62,743 bases of DNA, taken from contig JAHYYL010000004.1 in assembly GCA_019424965.1 (NCBI GenBank), positions 18,209 through 80,951 of the forward strand, in the 5' to 3' direction. Position numbers and translations under genes: made by a program. The notes under the pieces are model-generated. The model was given only the letters and a program-made list of their open reading frames with translations. It made no database searches and was not told the DNA's origin. Below, piece by piece: positions 27,329 through 36,100 of the stretch. This DNA is from Collinsella sp. GTDB lineage: Bacteria > Actinomycetota > Coriobacteriia > Coriobacteriales > Coriobacteriaceae. Every line of letters starts with the position of its first letter. The stretch's first letter is position 1.

Positions 27329-29124
27329 TCGACGAGGAGAACAAGTCCGCGACTATGACCGAGGCACCGGCTGCCGCCACAGCTGCGCCGGCCCACGCCG
27401 CTCCGGCGGGCTCCGCACCCGTGGAACCCGAGGACACCGTGTTCTCCCTGCCTCTTTCGCATGTAACGCATGATATTTCGGATCTCGCCGATAACGAGGA
27501 CGAAGAGGATACCGTAGCGGCGCCCATCGGCGCACATGCCGCGGAACAGCCCACAGCGCCCGAAGCAACCCCGGCGCCAGCTCACTTTGCAGAGCCTGTC
27601 GCCGCGGCAATCAACGAGAGCGCTGCGGTGTTTGCGGCACCCGAGCCCGCCGCGCCGGCGTTTCCCATAGCCCCGGCATCCGAGGTTGCGCCCGTGTCTA
27701 CGCCGGCGCCCGAGCCTATAGACGTCAGCCCGCAAGACGACGAGTCGACCGCCCGCGTGTCCGAGGAGCCCGACTCCCCGGACACCGGCGATTCCGAATC
27801 AAACGCCGAGACCGACACCGTCTCTCCCGGTGACACAGCCGAGATCGACGTAGCCGCCGTTGAAGCCAAGCTCAAAGACCCCGGCTCGACCATGAGCTTT
27901 GAGCCCCTGACCGAGGAGCGCATCGAGACCGACTCGACCTATGATGCCGGCACCACCACGCAACTCATGTGGGGTGCCCGCTCCGACGTTGGCTGTGTGC
28001 GCCCGCACAATGAGGATTCCTACCTGGTGCAGTCGCCGCTCTTTTGCGTATGCGACGGCATGGGCGGTCACGCCGCCGGCGAGGTAGCCTCTTCCATCGC
28101 CGTCGAGACTATTGCCAAGACGGCCCCGCAGTCCGCCGACGCAGCACGCCTGGCGGCAGCCGTCGAGGCAGCTAACGCCGCGGTCATCGAGGCTGCGCTC
28201 AATGGGCTCGGCAAGCCCGGCATGGGCTGCACGGCAACCTGCGCCTATATCGAAAACGACATGCTCGCCATCGCCCACGTGGGCGATTCGCGCGCCTACC
28301 TGCTCCACGAGGGCACGCTCATCCGCGTGACCCGCGACCACTCCTACGTGGAGGAGCTCGTGGACGCCGGCGAGATCACGGCAGACGAGGCTCGCGTCCA
28401 CCCCAACCGTTCGGTCATCACCCGTGCGCTGGGCTCAGACCCCGCCATGTATGCCGACCACTTCACTCTGCATATCGAGGAAGGCGACCGCCTGATACTG
28501 TGCTCTGACGGCCTTTCGAGCATGATTCCCGATAGCGATATCGAGAACATCGCCACGCAGTCCTCAACCGCGCAAATCTGCGTTGACAACCTAGTGGACG
28601 CGGCGCTTGCCGCCGGCGGCCACGACAACGTGACCGTAGTAGTCGTTGACCTGGTTGACGATGGCGTTATGCGCGAGGCGCAACGCGTGCGTCGCCGCAA
28701 CGTCACCATCGGCGTCGTCTTAGGTCTCGTCTTGGTGCTGGCGGCTGCCATCTGGGCCTACACGGGTGTCACCGGCTCGTACTACCTGGGTACCTACCAG
28801 GGCAATGTCGCCGTCTGGCGCGGCCTTCCCGGCAAGCCGCTCGGACTCAAGCTTCACTGGCTCGAAAGCGAAACCAGTATCAAGCTGTCCGACCTGCCCG
28901 AAGACACGCAAAACCGCCTCAAGGCGGGTATTCCGCAAACAAGTGTCGACGATGCGCAGGACACGATATCCAAGTACCGCCACCAGATCGACGAGGAGCA
29001 GACCCGCCAGGTGATCGACGCGCAAACGATTCGCGACAACACCGACCAGAGATCGACCTCCGAATCAGATTCCGAGAAAACCGCCGAACAGTCCGCCGAG
29101 GCCGAAGCCTCCGATAAGAATTAG
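27325..29124 (+). CDS. pstP: PP2C-type Ser/Thr phosphatase with long N-terminal extension
   Basis: 599 residues. The PP2C domain spans about 215-450: RSDVGCVRPHNEDSYL, CVCDGMGGHAAGEVASS, HVGDSRAYLL, LILCSDGLSSMI and GGHDNVTVVVVD carry the metal-binding Asp residues. One membrane segment follows at about 462-485, then an outer tail of about 110 residues. Unusually, about 200 acidic Ala/Pro/Glu-rich residues precede the catalytic domain; PstP proteins normally start with it. The ATG at 27325 overlaps the fhaB stop (ATGA). It reverses phosphorylation by the operon's kinases. Confidence 0.93.
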   Translation: MIDEENKSATMTEAPAAATAAPAHAAPAGSAPVEPEDTVFSLPLSHVTHDISDLADNEDEEDTVAAPIGAHAAEQPTAPEATPAPAHFAEPVAAAINESAAVFAAPEPAAPAFPIAPASEVAPVSTPAPEPIDVSPQDDESTARVSEEPDSPDTGDSESNAETDTVSPGDTAEIDVAAVEAKLKDPGSTMSFEPLTEERIETDSTYDAGTTTQLMWGARSDVGCVRPHNEDSYLVQSPLFCVCDGMGGHAAGEVASSIAVETIAKTAPQSADAARLAAAVEAANAAVIEAALNGLGKPGMGCTATCAYIENDMLAIAHVGDSRAYLLHEGTLIRVTRDHSYVEELVDAGEITADEARVHPNRSVITRALGSDPAMYADHFTLHIEEGDRLILCSDGLSSMIPDSDIENIATQSSTAQICVDNLVDAALAAGGHDNVTVVVVDLVDDGVMREAQRVRRRNVTIGVVLGLVLVLAAAIWAYTGVTGSYYLGTYQGNVAVWRGLPGKPLGLKLHWLESETSIKLSDLPEDTQNRLKAGIPQTSVDDAQDTISKYRHQIDEEQTRQVIDAQTIRDNTDQRSTSESDSEKTAEQSAEAEASDKN

Positions 29125-29140
29125 AAAGGGAGTGCCGCTT

Positions 29141-32011
29141 ATGAGTCGCCGCAACACCGAACTGCTCTTGCTCATCGCCTCGGCGTTCCCCGTCATCCTG
29201 CTGTATGCGATGTACGTGCTCACCGCGGGCGCCGCCATCTCCTTTGAGACGCTCGCCGTGCCGATCGGCCTCTTTGCCGCCTTCGCCGCGGCACATATCG
29301 CCGTGCGCATCTTGGCGCCCGGCGCCGACCCCGCCATCCTACCCATCGTATTTATACTTTCGGGCATCGGCATCACGTTCGTGACACGCCTCGCCCCCGC
29401 TCTCGCCATCTCACAGCTCATCATCCTGTTTGTCTCGGTGGCCCTGATGGTGGGAACGCTCGCACTGGTCAAAAACCTCGACGTGGTCATGCGCTACAAG
29501 TACACCTTTGGCATCATCGGCATCATCCTGCTGATGCTGCCCATCTTTATCGGCACCACGATCTCGGGCTCCAAGCTGTGGATTCGCATCGCGGGCTTTA
29601 CCATCCAGCCTGGCGAGTTCGCCAAGGTCTTTATCGTGCTGTTCCTGGCCGGGTACCTGGCCGAGAACCGCGAGCTGCTCTCCATCTCCAACCGCAAGAT
29701 CCTGGGCTTTAAGATCCCTCGCCTGCGACTGCTGCTGCCGCTGTTTGCCGTGTGGGGTGTGTGCCTGCTCGTCGTCGTCTTCGAACGCGACCTGGGTTCG
29801 GCCGTGCTGTTCTACACCATCTTCTTGCTGATGCTCTACGTTGCCACGGGGCGCTTTTCGTATGTCGTTATCGGCCTTGCGCTCTTAGCCGTTGGAGCTG
29901 TGGGCGCCTACAAGTTCCTGTCTCACGTTCAGGTGCGTTTCCAGGTTTGGGTCGATCCGTTTAAGGACGCCCAGGGCCAGGGCTACCAGATCGTCCAGTC
30001 GCTCTTCTCGCTTGCCGATGGCGGCCTGGTCGGTGTTGGCATCGGCAACGGCATGGCCAACAACATCCCCGTCGTCGAGTCCGACTTTATCTTCTCGGCT
30101 ATCGGCGAGGAGATGGGCCTTTTGGGCGGCGGCGCCGTGCTCATCCTGTTTATGCTCTTTGCCGTGCGTGGCCTCACCACGGCCGCCCGCGCTAAATCCG
30201 ACCTCGCAGCCTTTAGTGCCACGGGCCTTACGGCCGCCATCAGCTTCCAGGCCTTCTTGATCGTTGGCGGCGTAACCCGCCTGATCCCGCTGACCGGCGT
30301 CACCCTGCCCTTTATGAGCCAGGGCGGCTCCTCGCTGCTGGCGAGCTTTATCATCGTCGCGCTCCTGCTGCGCGCCGGTGACGAAGCGACCGGACGCGAG
30401 GCCGAGCTTACCGGCACCGGCACTATGGCCGCCATCACCGATGATCAGGTCGCATCTGCCGCCGCCCCGACGGGCACGCGCTTTGCCACCTCGTCTTCCT
30501 ACGGCAGCGGCAGCCATTCCGTCGGCTCGCGCATGCGCCGTCGCCTGCTCGACACGCCTGAATCCGGTGTGCTCGGCCGCGTTGCGCTCGCCAACCGTCT
30601 AACCCGTGCGGTGCTCGCCTTTACGGCGCTATTCGCCATCCTTATCGGCAACCTCACCTATGTCCAGGTCATCAAGGCCAAGGACTATCAGGACATGCCG
30701 ACCAACAACCACACCATCGCCCGCTCCAAGTACATCCAGCGCGGTTCCATCATCACGTCCGACGGCGTGACGCTGGCCGAGTCGCTGCAGCAGGAGGACG
30801 GCACCTACGTACGCTCCTACCCCAACGGTAACCTGGCAGCGCACGTGGTTGGCTACGTGAGCCAGCAGTATGGCACCACCGCCATCGAGAGCGTCATGAA
30901 CGACACGCTCACCGGTTCTAAGGACTACTCCAGCTGGAACAACGCCATCGCGTCGCTCGCGGGCCAGACCCAGCCGGGCAACACCGCCAAGCTCACCATC
31001 GACTCGCGCATCCAGACGGCGGCCGAGCAGGCACTCAAGGGCTTTAAGGGCGCTGTAGTGGTCATCGACCCGCGTACCGGCGCGGTGCTCGCATGTGCCA
31101 GCTCGCCCACCTACGACAACACCAACATCGACGCCCTACTGCAGGCTGGCGGCGGCGAGGACGGCTCTATGTACAATCGCGCCATGGACGCGCTGTACAC
31201 GCCGGGCTCCACGTTTAAGGTCGTTACGCTTTCCGCGGCACTCGAGACCGGCACCGCCAGCCTTACCAGCACCTACCAGGCGCCAGGCTCCATGGACATC
31301 GGCAACGCACCGGTCACCAACTATGCCAACGAGAGCTACGGCACCATCAGCCTGCAGCAGGCCTTTGCCGTGTCCTCCAACGTCGTCTTTGGCCAGGTGG
31401 CAAACGAAGTTGGCGCAAACACGCTCGTGCAGTTTGCCAACGCCTTTGGCTACGGCCAAAAGCTCGGCCAGGACCTGACCTCCGCGGCCTCCATCATGGC
31501 AGACCCGTCGCTCATGACCGAGTGGGAGACCGCTTGGGCCGGCGCCGGCCAGCCTGTCGGCATGGACCACACGCCCGGCCCGCAGACCACCGTCATGCAA
31601 AGCGCCGTGATTGCCGCCGCCATCGCTAACAGTGGCGTGGTCATGGACCCGTACTTTGTAGCCCAGGTACTCGCCCCGGACGGAACTGTGGTCAAGACCA
31701 CGCAGTCCCGCTCGCTGGGTCAGGCCGTCAGCTCCGCCACGGCCGACCAGGTCAAGCAGGCCATGCTCGCCGTCGTCCAGTCCGGTACCGGCACCGATGC
31801 CCAGGTCCCCGGCGTCAAGGTCGCCGGCAAGACCGGCTCGCCCGAGACCGGCGGCACCAACGTCAACTCGACGTTCGTTGGCTTTGCACCTTACGATTCA
31901 CCCACGGTCGCCATCTCGGTGGCCTTGGAGGATTACGACAAACACGACGTCAAGGCGGCCAAGATTGCCGGCATCGTCCTGACCGCGGCGCTCGCCGCAC
32001 AGGGAGCGTGA
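29141..32011 (+). CDS. Fusion of RodA/FtsW-type glycosyltransferase with class B penicillin-binding protein
   Basis: 956 residues. Residues 1-about 410 are a complete SEDS polytopic domain: FERDLGSA, VWVDPFKDAQGQGYQ, ESDFIFSAIGEEMGLLGG and FMSQGGSSL. A low-complexity linker of about 65 residues leads to a new membrane segment (about 490-510, AVLAFTALFAILIGNLTYVQ) and a transpeptidase with S690-x-x-K693 (GSTFK), S745-S-N747 and K897-T-G. Other actinobacteria encode these as adjacent rodA and pbpA; here one chain would polymerise and crosslink peptidoglycan. No frame break or stop lies between. ATG 29141 with AAAGGGAG is preferred over GTG 29132. Confidence 0.93.
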   Translation: MSRRNTELLLLIASAFPVILLYAMYVLTAGAAISFETLAVPIGLFAAFAAAHIAVRILAPGADPAILPIVFILSGIGITFVTRLAPALAISQLIILFVSVALMVGTLALVKNLDVVMRYKYTFGIIGIILLMLPIFIGTTISGSKLWIRIAGFTIQPGEFAKVFIVLFLAGYLAENRELLSISNRKILGFKIPRLRLLLPLFAVWGVCLLVVVFERDLGSAVLFYTIFLLMLYVATGRFSYVVIGLALLAVGAVGAYKFLSHVQVRFQVWVDPFKDAQGQGYQIVQSLFSLADGGLVGVGIGNGMANNIPVVESDFIFSAIGEEMGLLGGGAVLILFMLFAVRGLTTAARAKSDLAAFSATGLTAAISFQAFLIVGGVTRLIPLTGVTLPFMSQGGSSLLASFIIVALLLRAGDEATGREAELTGTGTMAAITDDQVASAAAPTGTRFATSSSYGSGSHSVGSRMRRRLLDTPESGVLGRVALANRLTRAVLAFTALFAILIGNLTYVQVIKAKDYQDMPTNNHTIARSKYIQRGSIITSDGVTLAESLQQEDGTYVRSYPNGNLAAHVVGYVSQQYGTTAIESVMNDTLTGSKDYSSWNNAIASLAGQTQPGNTAKLTIDSRIQTAAEQALKGFKGAVVVIDPRTGAVLACASSPTYDNTNIDALLQAGGGEDGSMYNRAMDALYTPGSTFKVVTLSAALETGTASLTSTYQAPGSMDIGNAPVTNYANESYGTISLQQAFAVSSNVVFGQVANEVGANTLVQFANAFGYGQKLGQDLTSAASIMADPSLMTEWETAWAGAGQPVGMDHTPGPQTTVMQSAVIAAAIANSGVVMDPYFVAQVLAPDGTVVKTTQSRSLGQAVSSATADQVKQAMLAVVQSGTGTDAQVPGVKVAGKTGSPETGGTNVNSTFVGFAPYDSPTVAISVALEDYDKHDVKAAKIAGIVLTAALAAQGA

Positions 32012-32143
32012 TGCCCATGATTGAATCGGACACCCGAGGCGCGCCGCGGCCGAAGAGTTAGCGGCAACGCGCCACACGGCCCCAGCGGCCACATCGTAGG
32101 TACTACACACATCGTTGAGCGAATAGTTATGTTAGGAGCAGGA

Positions 32144-34111
32144 ATGGAACAGAGGGTCCTCGGGGGAAGATACCTCCTCAAGGATAAGGTGGGGACAGGC
32201 GGCATGGCGACCGTCTACCGTGCACAGGACCAGGTCCTCGACCGCACGGTTGCCGTCAAGATCATGCTGCCGCAGTATGCTGGCGACGCAACCTTCGCCG
32301 CCCGCTTTAAGCAGGAGGCCCAGGCAGCAGCCGGTCTCTCCTCCCCCTATATCGTGGGCGTCTACGATTGGGGCAAGGACGGCGACACATATTACATCGT
32401 CATGGAGTACCTGCGCGGCACCGACCTTAAGAGCGGCATCAAGAGCCACGGCGCCCTCGACCCCAAGAAGGTCGCCCAGATCGGCTCGCAGATCAGCTCC
32501 GCGCTTTCGGTCGCCCACAAGCACGAGATCATCCACCGCGACATCAAGCCGCAGAACATCATGGTGCTGCCCGACGGCAACATCAAGGTGATGGACTTTG
32601 GCATCGCGCGCGCCAAGAACAGCCACCTCACGCAAGACAACAACGTGCTGGGAACCGCCCACTACGTCAGTCCCGAGCAGACCCGTGGTCAGGACCTCGG
32701 CCCCACCTCGGATATCTACTCGCTGGGCGTCGTGATGTACGAGTGCGCCACCGGCCGCGTGCCCTTTGACGGTGATGACGCCATCTCGGTCGCACTCAAG
32801 CAGGTCAACGAGCTGCCTATTCCGCCGAGCCAGATCAACTCCGGTGTCGACGCCGACCTTGAGCGCATCATCCTCAAGTGCATGGAGAAGGACCCGGCAA
32901 ACCGCTTCCAGACCGCTGACGAGCTGCGTCAGGTGCTCAACAGCTACCTGTCCGGTCGTGCCGTCAACATCTCGGAGCCCACGCGCATCATCGGTGCCCC
33001 CGGCGAGCTTGGCGCCACCAAGACTCGCGAGCTTTCCGATCAGACGCGCGCCATGGTGCGTCCCGTCTCGGGCGTGAGCGGCCAGAATACCGCCCGTAGC
33101 TCGGTTTCGGGTTCCACCGGCTCCTACGAGGTCGAAAAGCCCAAATCCAACAAGAACAAGATCATCGCCGCCGTGGTGGCAGCCGTTGCCGTCATCGGCA
33201 TCGTGGTGGCCTTTGCCACAGGACTCTTTGGCGGCGAGCAGGTCACCGTTCCCGATGTACTGGGCAAGGACCAGCAGACTGCCGTCGAACTGATCAAGGA
33301 AGCCGGCCTCGAGGTCGGCACCATCGACCAAAGCTACAACGACGATGTCGACGAGGGCAAGGTCGCCGAGCAGACGCCCAACGGCAACACCAAGAAGGCC
33401 AAGGGCACTAAGGTGAACCTGGTAATCTCCAAGGGCCCCAAGCCCTCCGAGAAGGTTGAGGTTCCCCGGCTTGTCGGCCTGACCAAGGACCAGGCAGAAG
33501 CCGCGCTGGCAAGCGTTGGCCTGAAGGGCAACGCCTCCGAGGAGGCCAACGAGGCCGACGAAGGCCAGGTCTTTGAGCAGGGCACCGACGTCGGTAAGGA
33601 AGTCGAGAAGGGTACGACCATCTCGTACAAGGTCTCCAGCGGCCCGGATACCACGTCCGTCCCCGACCTGACCGACATGACCGAGGCCCAGGCGCGCAAC
33701 GCCCTCGATATGGCAGGCTTTGGCGTCGACGTGAGCTACCAGGAGAACGACTCAGTTACCGAGGGAACCGTGATCAGCTGGAACCCCAGCGGCAAGCAGA
33801 AGCCCGGCGCCACGATTACCGTCGTCATTGCCAAGAAGTCCGGCAAGGCCAGCGTTCCGGGTAACCTGTACGGCAAGAGCATCTCCGCCGCCGTCACCGC
33901 GCTCAACAACGCCGGGTTCTACAACATCGCGTTCTGCGACCAGAACGGCAACCCCGTGAGCGGCAACGAAAACGCCACCGTTACGGGCGTCTCCCCCACC
34001 GGCAAGCAGTCCACCGACAACACGATTACGCTGACGGTTTCGATTTCTGGCTCGGGTTCGGGCTCTGGCTCGGGCACGAGCACGGGCGACGATTCTGGTA
34101 CGACCAACTAG
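32144..34111 (+). CDS. pknB: PASTA-domain Ser/Thr kinase PknB
   Basis: 655 residues. Kinase domain: VGTGGMATVY P-loop, VAVKIM (K39), IIHRDIKPQNIM (D133), KVMDFGIARA (D151), GTAHYVSPEQ. Membrane segment at about 339-361. Outside are four PASTA repeats, each starting with a VP motif (VTVPDV, VEVPRL, TSVPDL, ASVPGN), then a Gly/Ser tail. PASTA domains bind muropeptides or lipid II, so this is the envelope sensor of the operon. ATG 32144 follows AGGAG at 5 nt; an in-frame ATG at 32129 is possible. The 132-bp gap after the SEDS-PBP gene could hold an internal promoter. Confidence 0.96.
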   Translation: MEQRVLGGRYLLKDKVGTGGMATVYRAQDQVLDRTVAVKIMLPQYAGDATFAARFKQEAQAAAGLSSPYIVGVYDWGKDGDTYYIVMEYLRGTDLKSGIKSHGALDPKKVAQIGSQISSALSVAHKHEIIHRDIKPQNIMVLPDGNIKVMDFGIARAKNSHLTQDNNVLGTAHYVSPEQTRGQDLGPTSDIYSLGVVMYECATGRVPFDGDDAISVALKQVNELPIPPSQINSGVDADLERIILKCMEKDPANRFQTADELRQVLNSYLSGRAVNISEPTRIIGAPGELGATKTRELSDQTRAMVRPVSGVSGQNTARSSVSGSTGSYEVEKPKSNKNKIIAAVVAAVAVIGIVVAFATGLFGGEQVTVPDVLGKDQQTAVELIKEAGLEVGTIDQSYNDDVDEGKVAEQTPNGNTKKAKGTKVNLVISKGPKPSEKVEVPRLVGLTKDQAEAALASVGLKGNASEEANEADEGQVFEQGTDVGKEVEKGTTISYKVSSGPDTTSVPDLTDMTEAQARNALDMAGFGVDVSYQENDSVTEGTVISWNPSGKQKPGATITVVIAKKSGKASVPGNLYGKSISAAVTALNNAGFYNIAFCDQNGNPVSGNENATVTGVSPTGKQSTDNTITLTVSISGSGSGSGSGTSTGDDSGTTN

Positions 34112-34163
34112 TCGCCGCCCCACCGCCCATTACGGCTCCCGCCGCAAACATATTCGCTCACAG

Positions 34164-34206
34164 GCGCCCGCTTGCTCCCCCAGCAAGCGGGCGCTTCGTT
34201 TTTGAC
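34164..34206 (+). terminator. Intrinsic terminator of the pknB operon
   Basis: GCGCCCGCTTGCT pairs with AGCAAGCGGGCGC over a CCCCC loop, followed by TTCGTTTTT. Confidence 0.85.
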
Positions 34207-34222
34207 ATGACATGAACCAGAA

Positions 34223-34253
34223 GAGCCCGGTACCGTGGCGGTGTACCGGGCTC
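34223..34253 (-). terminator. Hairpin downstream of tRNA-Arg
   Basis: GAGCCCGGTAC pairs with GTACCGGGCTC just 10 bp after the 3' end of the tRNA on the minus strand. Confidence 0.6.
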
Positions 34254-34263
34254 GACAAATCTC

Positions 34264-34339
34264 TGGTGCCCCCGGGCGGATTCGAACCGTCGACACCCGC
34301 TTTAGGAGAGCGGTGCTCTATCCCCTGAGCTACGGAGGC
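34264..34339 (-). tRNA. tRNA-Arg (anticodon CCU)
   Basis: A 76-nt cloverleaf with encoded CCA. The acceptor GCCTCCG pairs with CGGGGGC with one G-U. The D arm is GCTC/GAGC. The anticodon stem CCGCT/AGCGG encloses loop CTCCTAA, anticodon CCT. The T arm holds TTCGAAT, with an A-C mismatch in the second pair of its stem. It reads AGG codons, which are rare in these genes. Confidence 0.95.
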
Positions 34340-34419
34340 ATGCTGTACTAGTGTAGCAGATTTACGCCGCTGTAATGCAACGTATAGCCACTCTTCGAAG
34401 TTGCGGTGGAACAGCCCTC

Positions 34420-34612
34420 CGGAAAGTGCGTCCCACTATCCAGGCAAATTCTGGGTCAGACTTTCCCCATGAGACTTCGCTGGGAAACTGTGACCCAGAA
34501 TTTCGGCTCGAAACGGGACACGGTTTCCCAAACGACCCCGTTCCGGAAACTACATCCCGGAATCGACGCTCGAACTGGGATGCACTTTCCCGATCGAGCC
34601 ACATGGGAGACT
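34420..34612. repeat. Second array of GGGA...TTTCC palindromic units
   Basis: Units include GGAAAGTGCGTCCC, CTGGGTCAGACTTTCCC with its complement GGGAAACTGTGACCCAG, CGGGACACGGTTTCC with GGAAACTACATCCCG, and GGGATGCACTTTCCC. They follow the same scheme as 23741-23944 with different bases at the variable positions. Located between tRNA-Arg and the DUF956 gene. Confidence 0.72.
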
Positions 34613-34644
34613 GCGCCCCACTTTGAGGGGGCGCTCTTTAATGA

Positions 34645-35043
34645 CTACTTGCCTTTGTGGAAAAGGTTTTTGATAACGGAGGGGATGCTCTTGGCGCCCT
34701 TGGCCGTCACATCGATAAAGTCGGGCGAACGCACGAGCTTATCCTCGTCGACGTACTTACGGACCGCGCGAAGCGTCTCTTTATCGTCGCGCGTCGAAAA
34801 CGTAAAGTGGCCGTTGTCCTTGGTGAAGATAGCAAAACGCGTAATCTTCTTGGTGCCGCGCAAAACCTCGGCGGCAATATAGTCGACCTCGTCCCACGGG
34901 ATTTGGATATAATCCTCGGGATTACGCTCGTTATAGTACTCAAACGCCTTATTGCCCACCATCACGTTACCGTGACTGGTAAGCCCCATCAGGCAGGTTG
35001 CCGGCGTTGCCAGATCGACCGTGCTGTTCTGAGATTGCGCCAT
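34645..35043 (-). CDS. DUF956 family protein of mannose PTS locus
   Basis: 132 residues, cytosolic. MAQSQNSTVDLATPATCLMG, GNKAFEYYNERNPEDYIQIP and WDEVDYIAAEV match the DUF956 family found at the end of many mannose-PTS operons, proposed to modulate them. ATG 35043 has GGAGGGCGAGG upstream; the longer frame from 35094 is not family-like. A stable hairpin with a T-rich tail separates it from manZ, so its expression is probably reduced relative to the PTS genes. Confidence 0.88.
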   Translation of the reverse strand: MAQSQNSTVDLATPATCLMGLTSHGNVMVGNKAFEYYNERNPEDYIQIPWDEVDYIAAEVLRGTKKITRFAIFTKDNGHFTFSTRDDKETLRAVRKYVDEDKLVRSPDFIDVTAKGAKSIPSVIKNLFHKGK

Positions 35044-35071
35044 ACGCGCCTCGCCCTCCAAATAAAACAAT

Positions 35072-35107
35072 CGGACCGCATCCAGTGTACCCACCGGGTG
35101 CGGTCCG
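35072..35107 (-). terminator. Attenuating terminator between manZ and DUF956 gene
   Basis: CGGACCGCA and TGCGGTCCG form the stem. On the minus strand it is followed by ATTGTTTTATTT and then, directly, the DUF956 ribosome binding site. Confidence 0.65.
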
Positions 35108-35163
35108 TTTCAATGGCTCAAAAGCCCTTGCCTAGCAACTCTCGGTCTTAAGCCGAAGCGTGC

Positions 35164-36084
35164 TTACATGAAGCCGCAGACGCGACCGATGATGCCGACG
35201 GCGAAGAGAGCCAGGATGATGACGATCGGGCTGACCTTCTTCTTGAGGAGCTTGCAGACCAGAAGGGTCAGGCACACGGCGGCAAGGCCGGGGATGAGCT
35301 GATCGAGGTTGGCCTGAAGCGTGGTGACCTTCACCGGGTCGAGTGCGTTGGCACCGACAGAGCTGTACATCGTCAATGCCTGCTTGATGCCCTCAGAACC
35401 GGCGGGCAGGTTGGCCCAGTCGATATAGGCGCCAGCGGACTGCGTGACCTTGGAGACGACCGGGGTGAAGGAGATGGACACCCAGCGCTCGACCAGGGCG
35501 CCGATGATGAACATACCCAGGATGGAAGCACCCTCGGTGACCTTGCCCATCAGACCGCCGGAGAGGTCCTTGGCGATGGAGGAGCCGACCTTGTAGCCAA
35601 ACTCCTGCGTGTACCACAGGAAGGCGTAACGGATGATGTTCCACGCGAAGAAGAACAGCAGCGGACCGGCGATGCTGCCGGACAGGGCCAGGGAAGCGCC
35701 CAGTGCACCCAGAATCGGGCGAAGGGTGAACCAGAAGGCGGGGTCGCCGACGCCGGCGAGCGGGCCCATCATACCGACCTTGACGCCCTGAATGGCGACG
35801 TCGTCAATCGGAGCACCGTTGGCGCGCTCCTCCTCGAGGGCGAGGGTAACGCCAATGACGGGGGCGGAAACATAGGGGTGGGTGTTATAGAACTCCAGGT
35901 GGCGCTTAAGAGCGGCAATCTGGTCATCCTTGCTGGTGTAGAGCTTCTTGATCGCAGGGATCATTGCGAAGCACCAGCCGCCGTTCTGCATACGCTCGTA
36001 GTTCCACGAGCCCTGAAGGAACTGATGACGGAAGCAAACCTTCTTACGGTCAGCCTTGGTAAGCTGAATCTTGTTCTCTGCCAT
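35164..36084 (-). CDS. manZ: Mannose-family PTS, EIID component
   Basis: 306 residues, membrane partner of EIIC. Family landmarks are FRHQFLQGSWNYERMQNGGW, MIPAIKKLY, HPYVSAPVIGVTLALEE, VKVGMMGPLAGVGDPAFW and the polar-hydrophobic C-terminus ending VGIIGRVCGFM. ATG 36084 lies after GGAGGGGAG. It overlaps nothing but is only 16 bp from manY, so the operon is manXYZ. Confidence 0.96.
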   Translation of the reverse strand: MAENKIQLTKADRKKVCFRHQFLQGSWNYERMQNGGWCFAMIPAIKKLYTSKDDQIAALKRHLEFYNTHPYVSAPVIGVTLALEEERANGAPIDDVAIQGVKVGMMGPLAGVGDPAFWFTLRPILGALGASLALSGSIAGPLLFFFAWNIIRYAFLWYTQEFGYKVGSSIAKDLSGGLMGKVTEGASILGMFIIGALVERWVSISFTPVVSKVTQSAGAYIDWANLPAGSEGIKQALTMYSSVGANALDPVKVTTLQANLDQLIPGLAAVCLTLLVCKLLKKKVSPIVIILALFAVGIIGRVCGFM

Positions 36085-36100
36085 ATGTATCACTCCCCTC

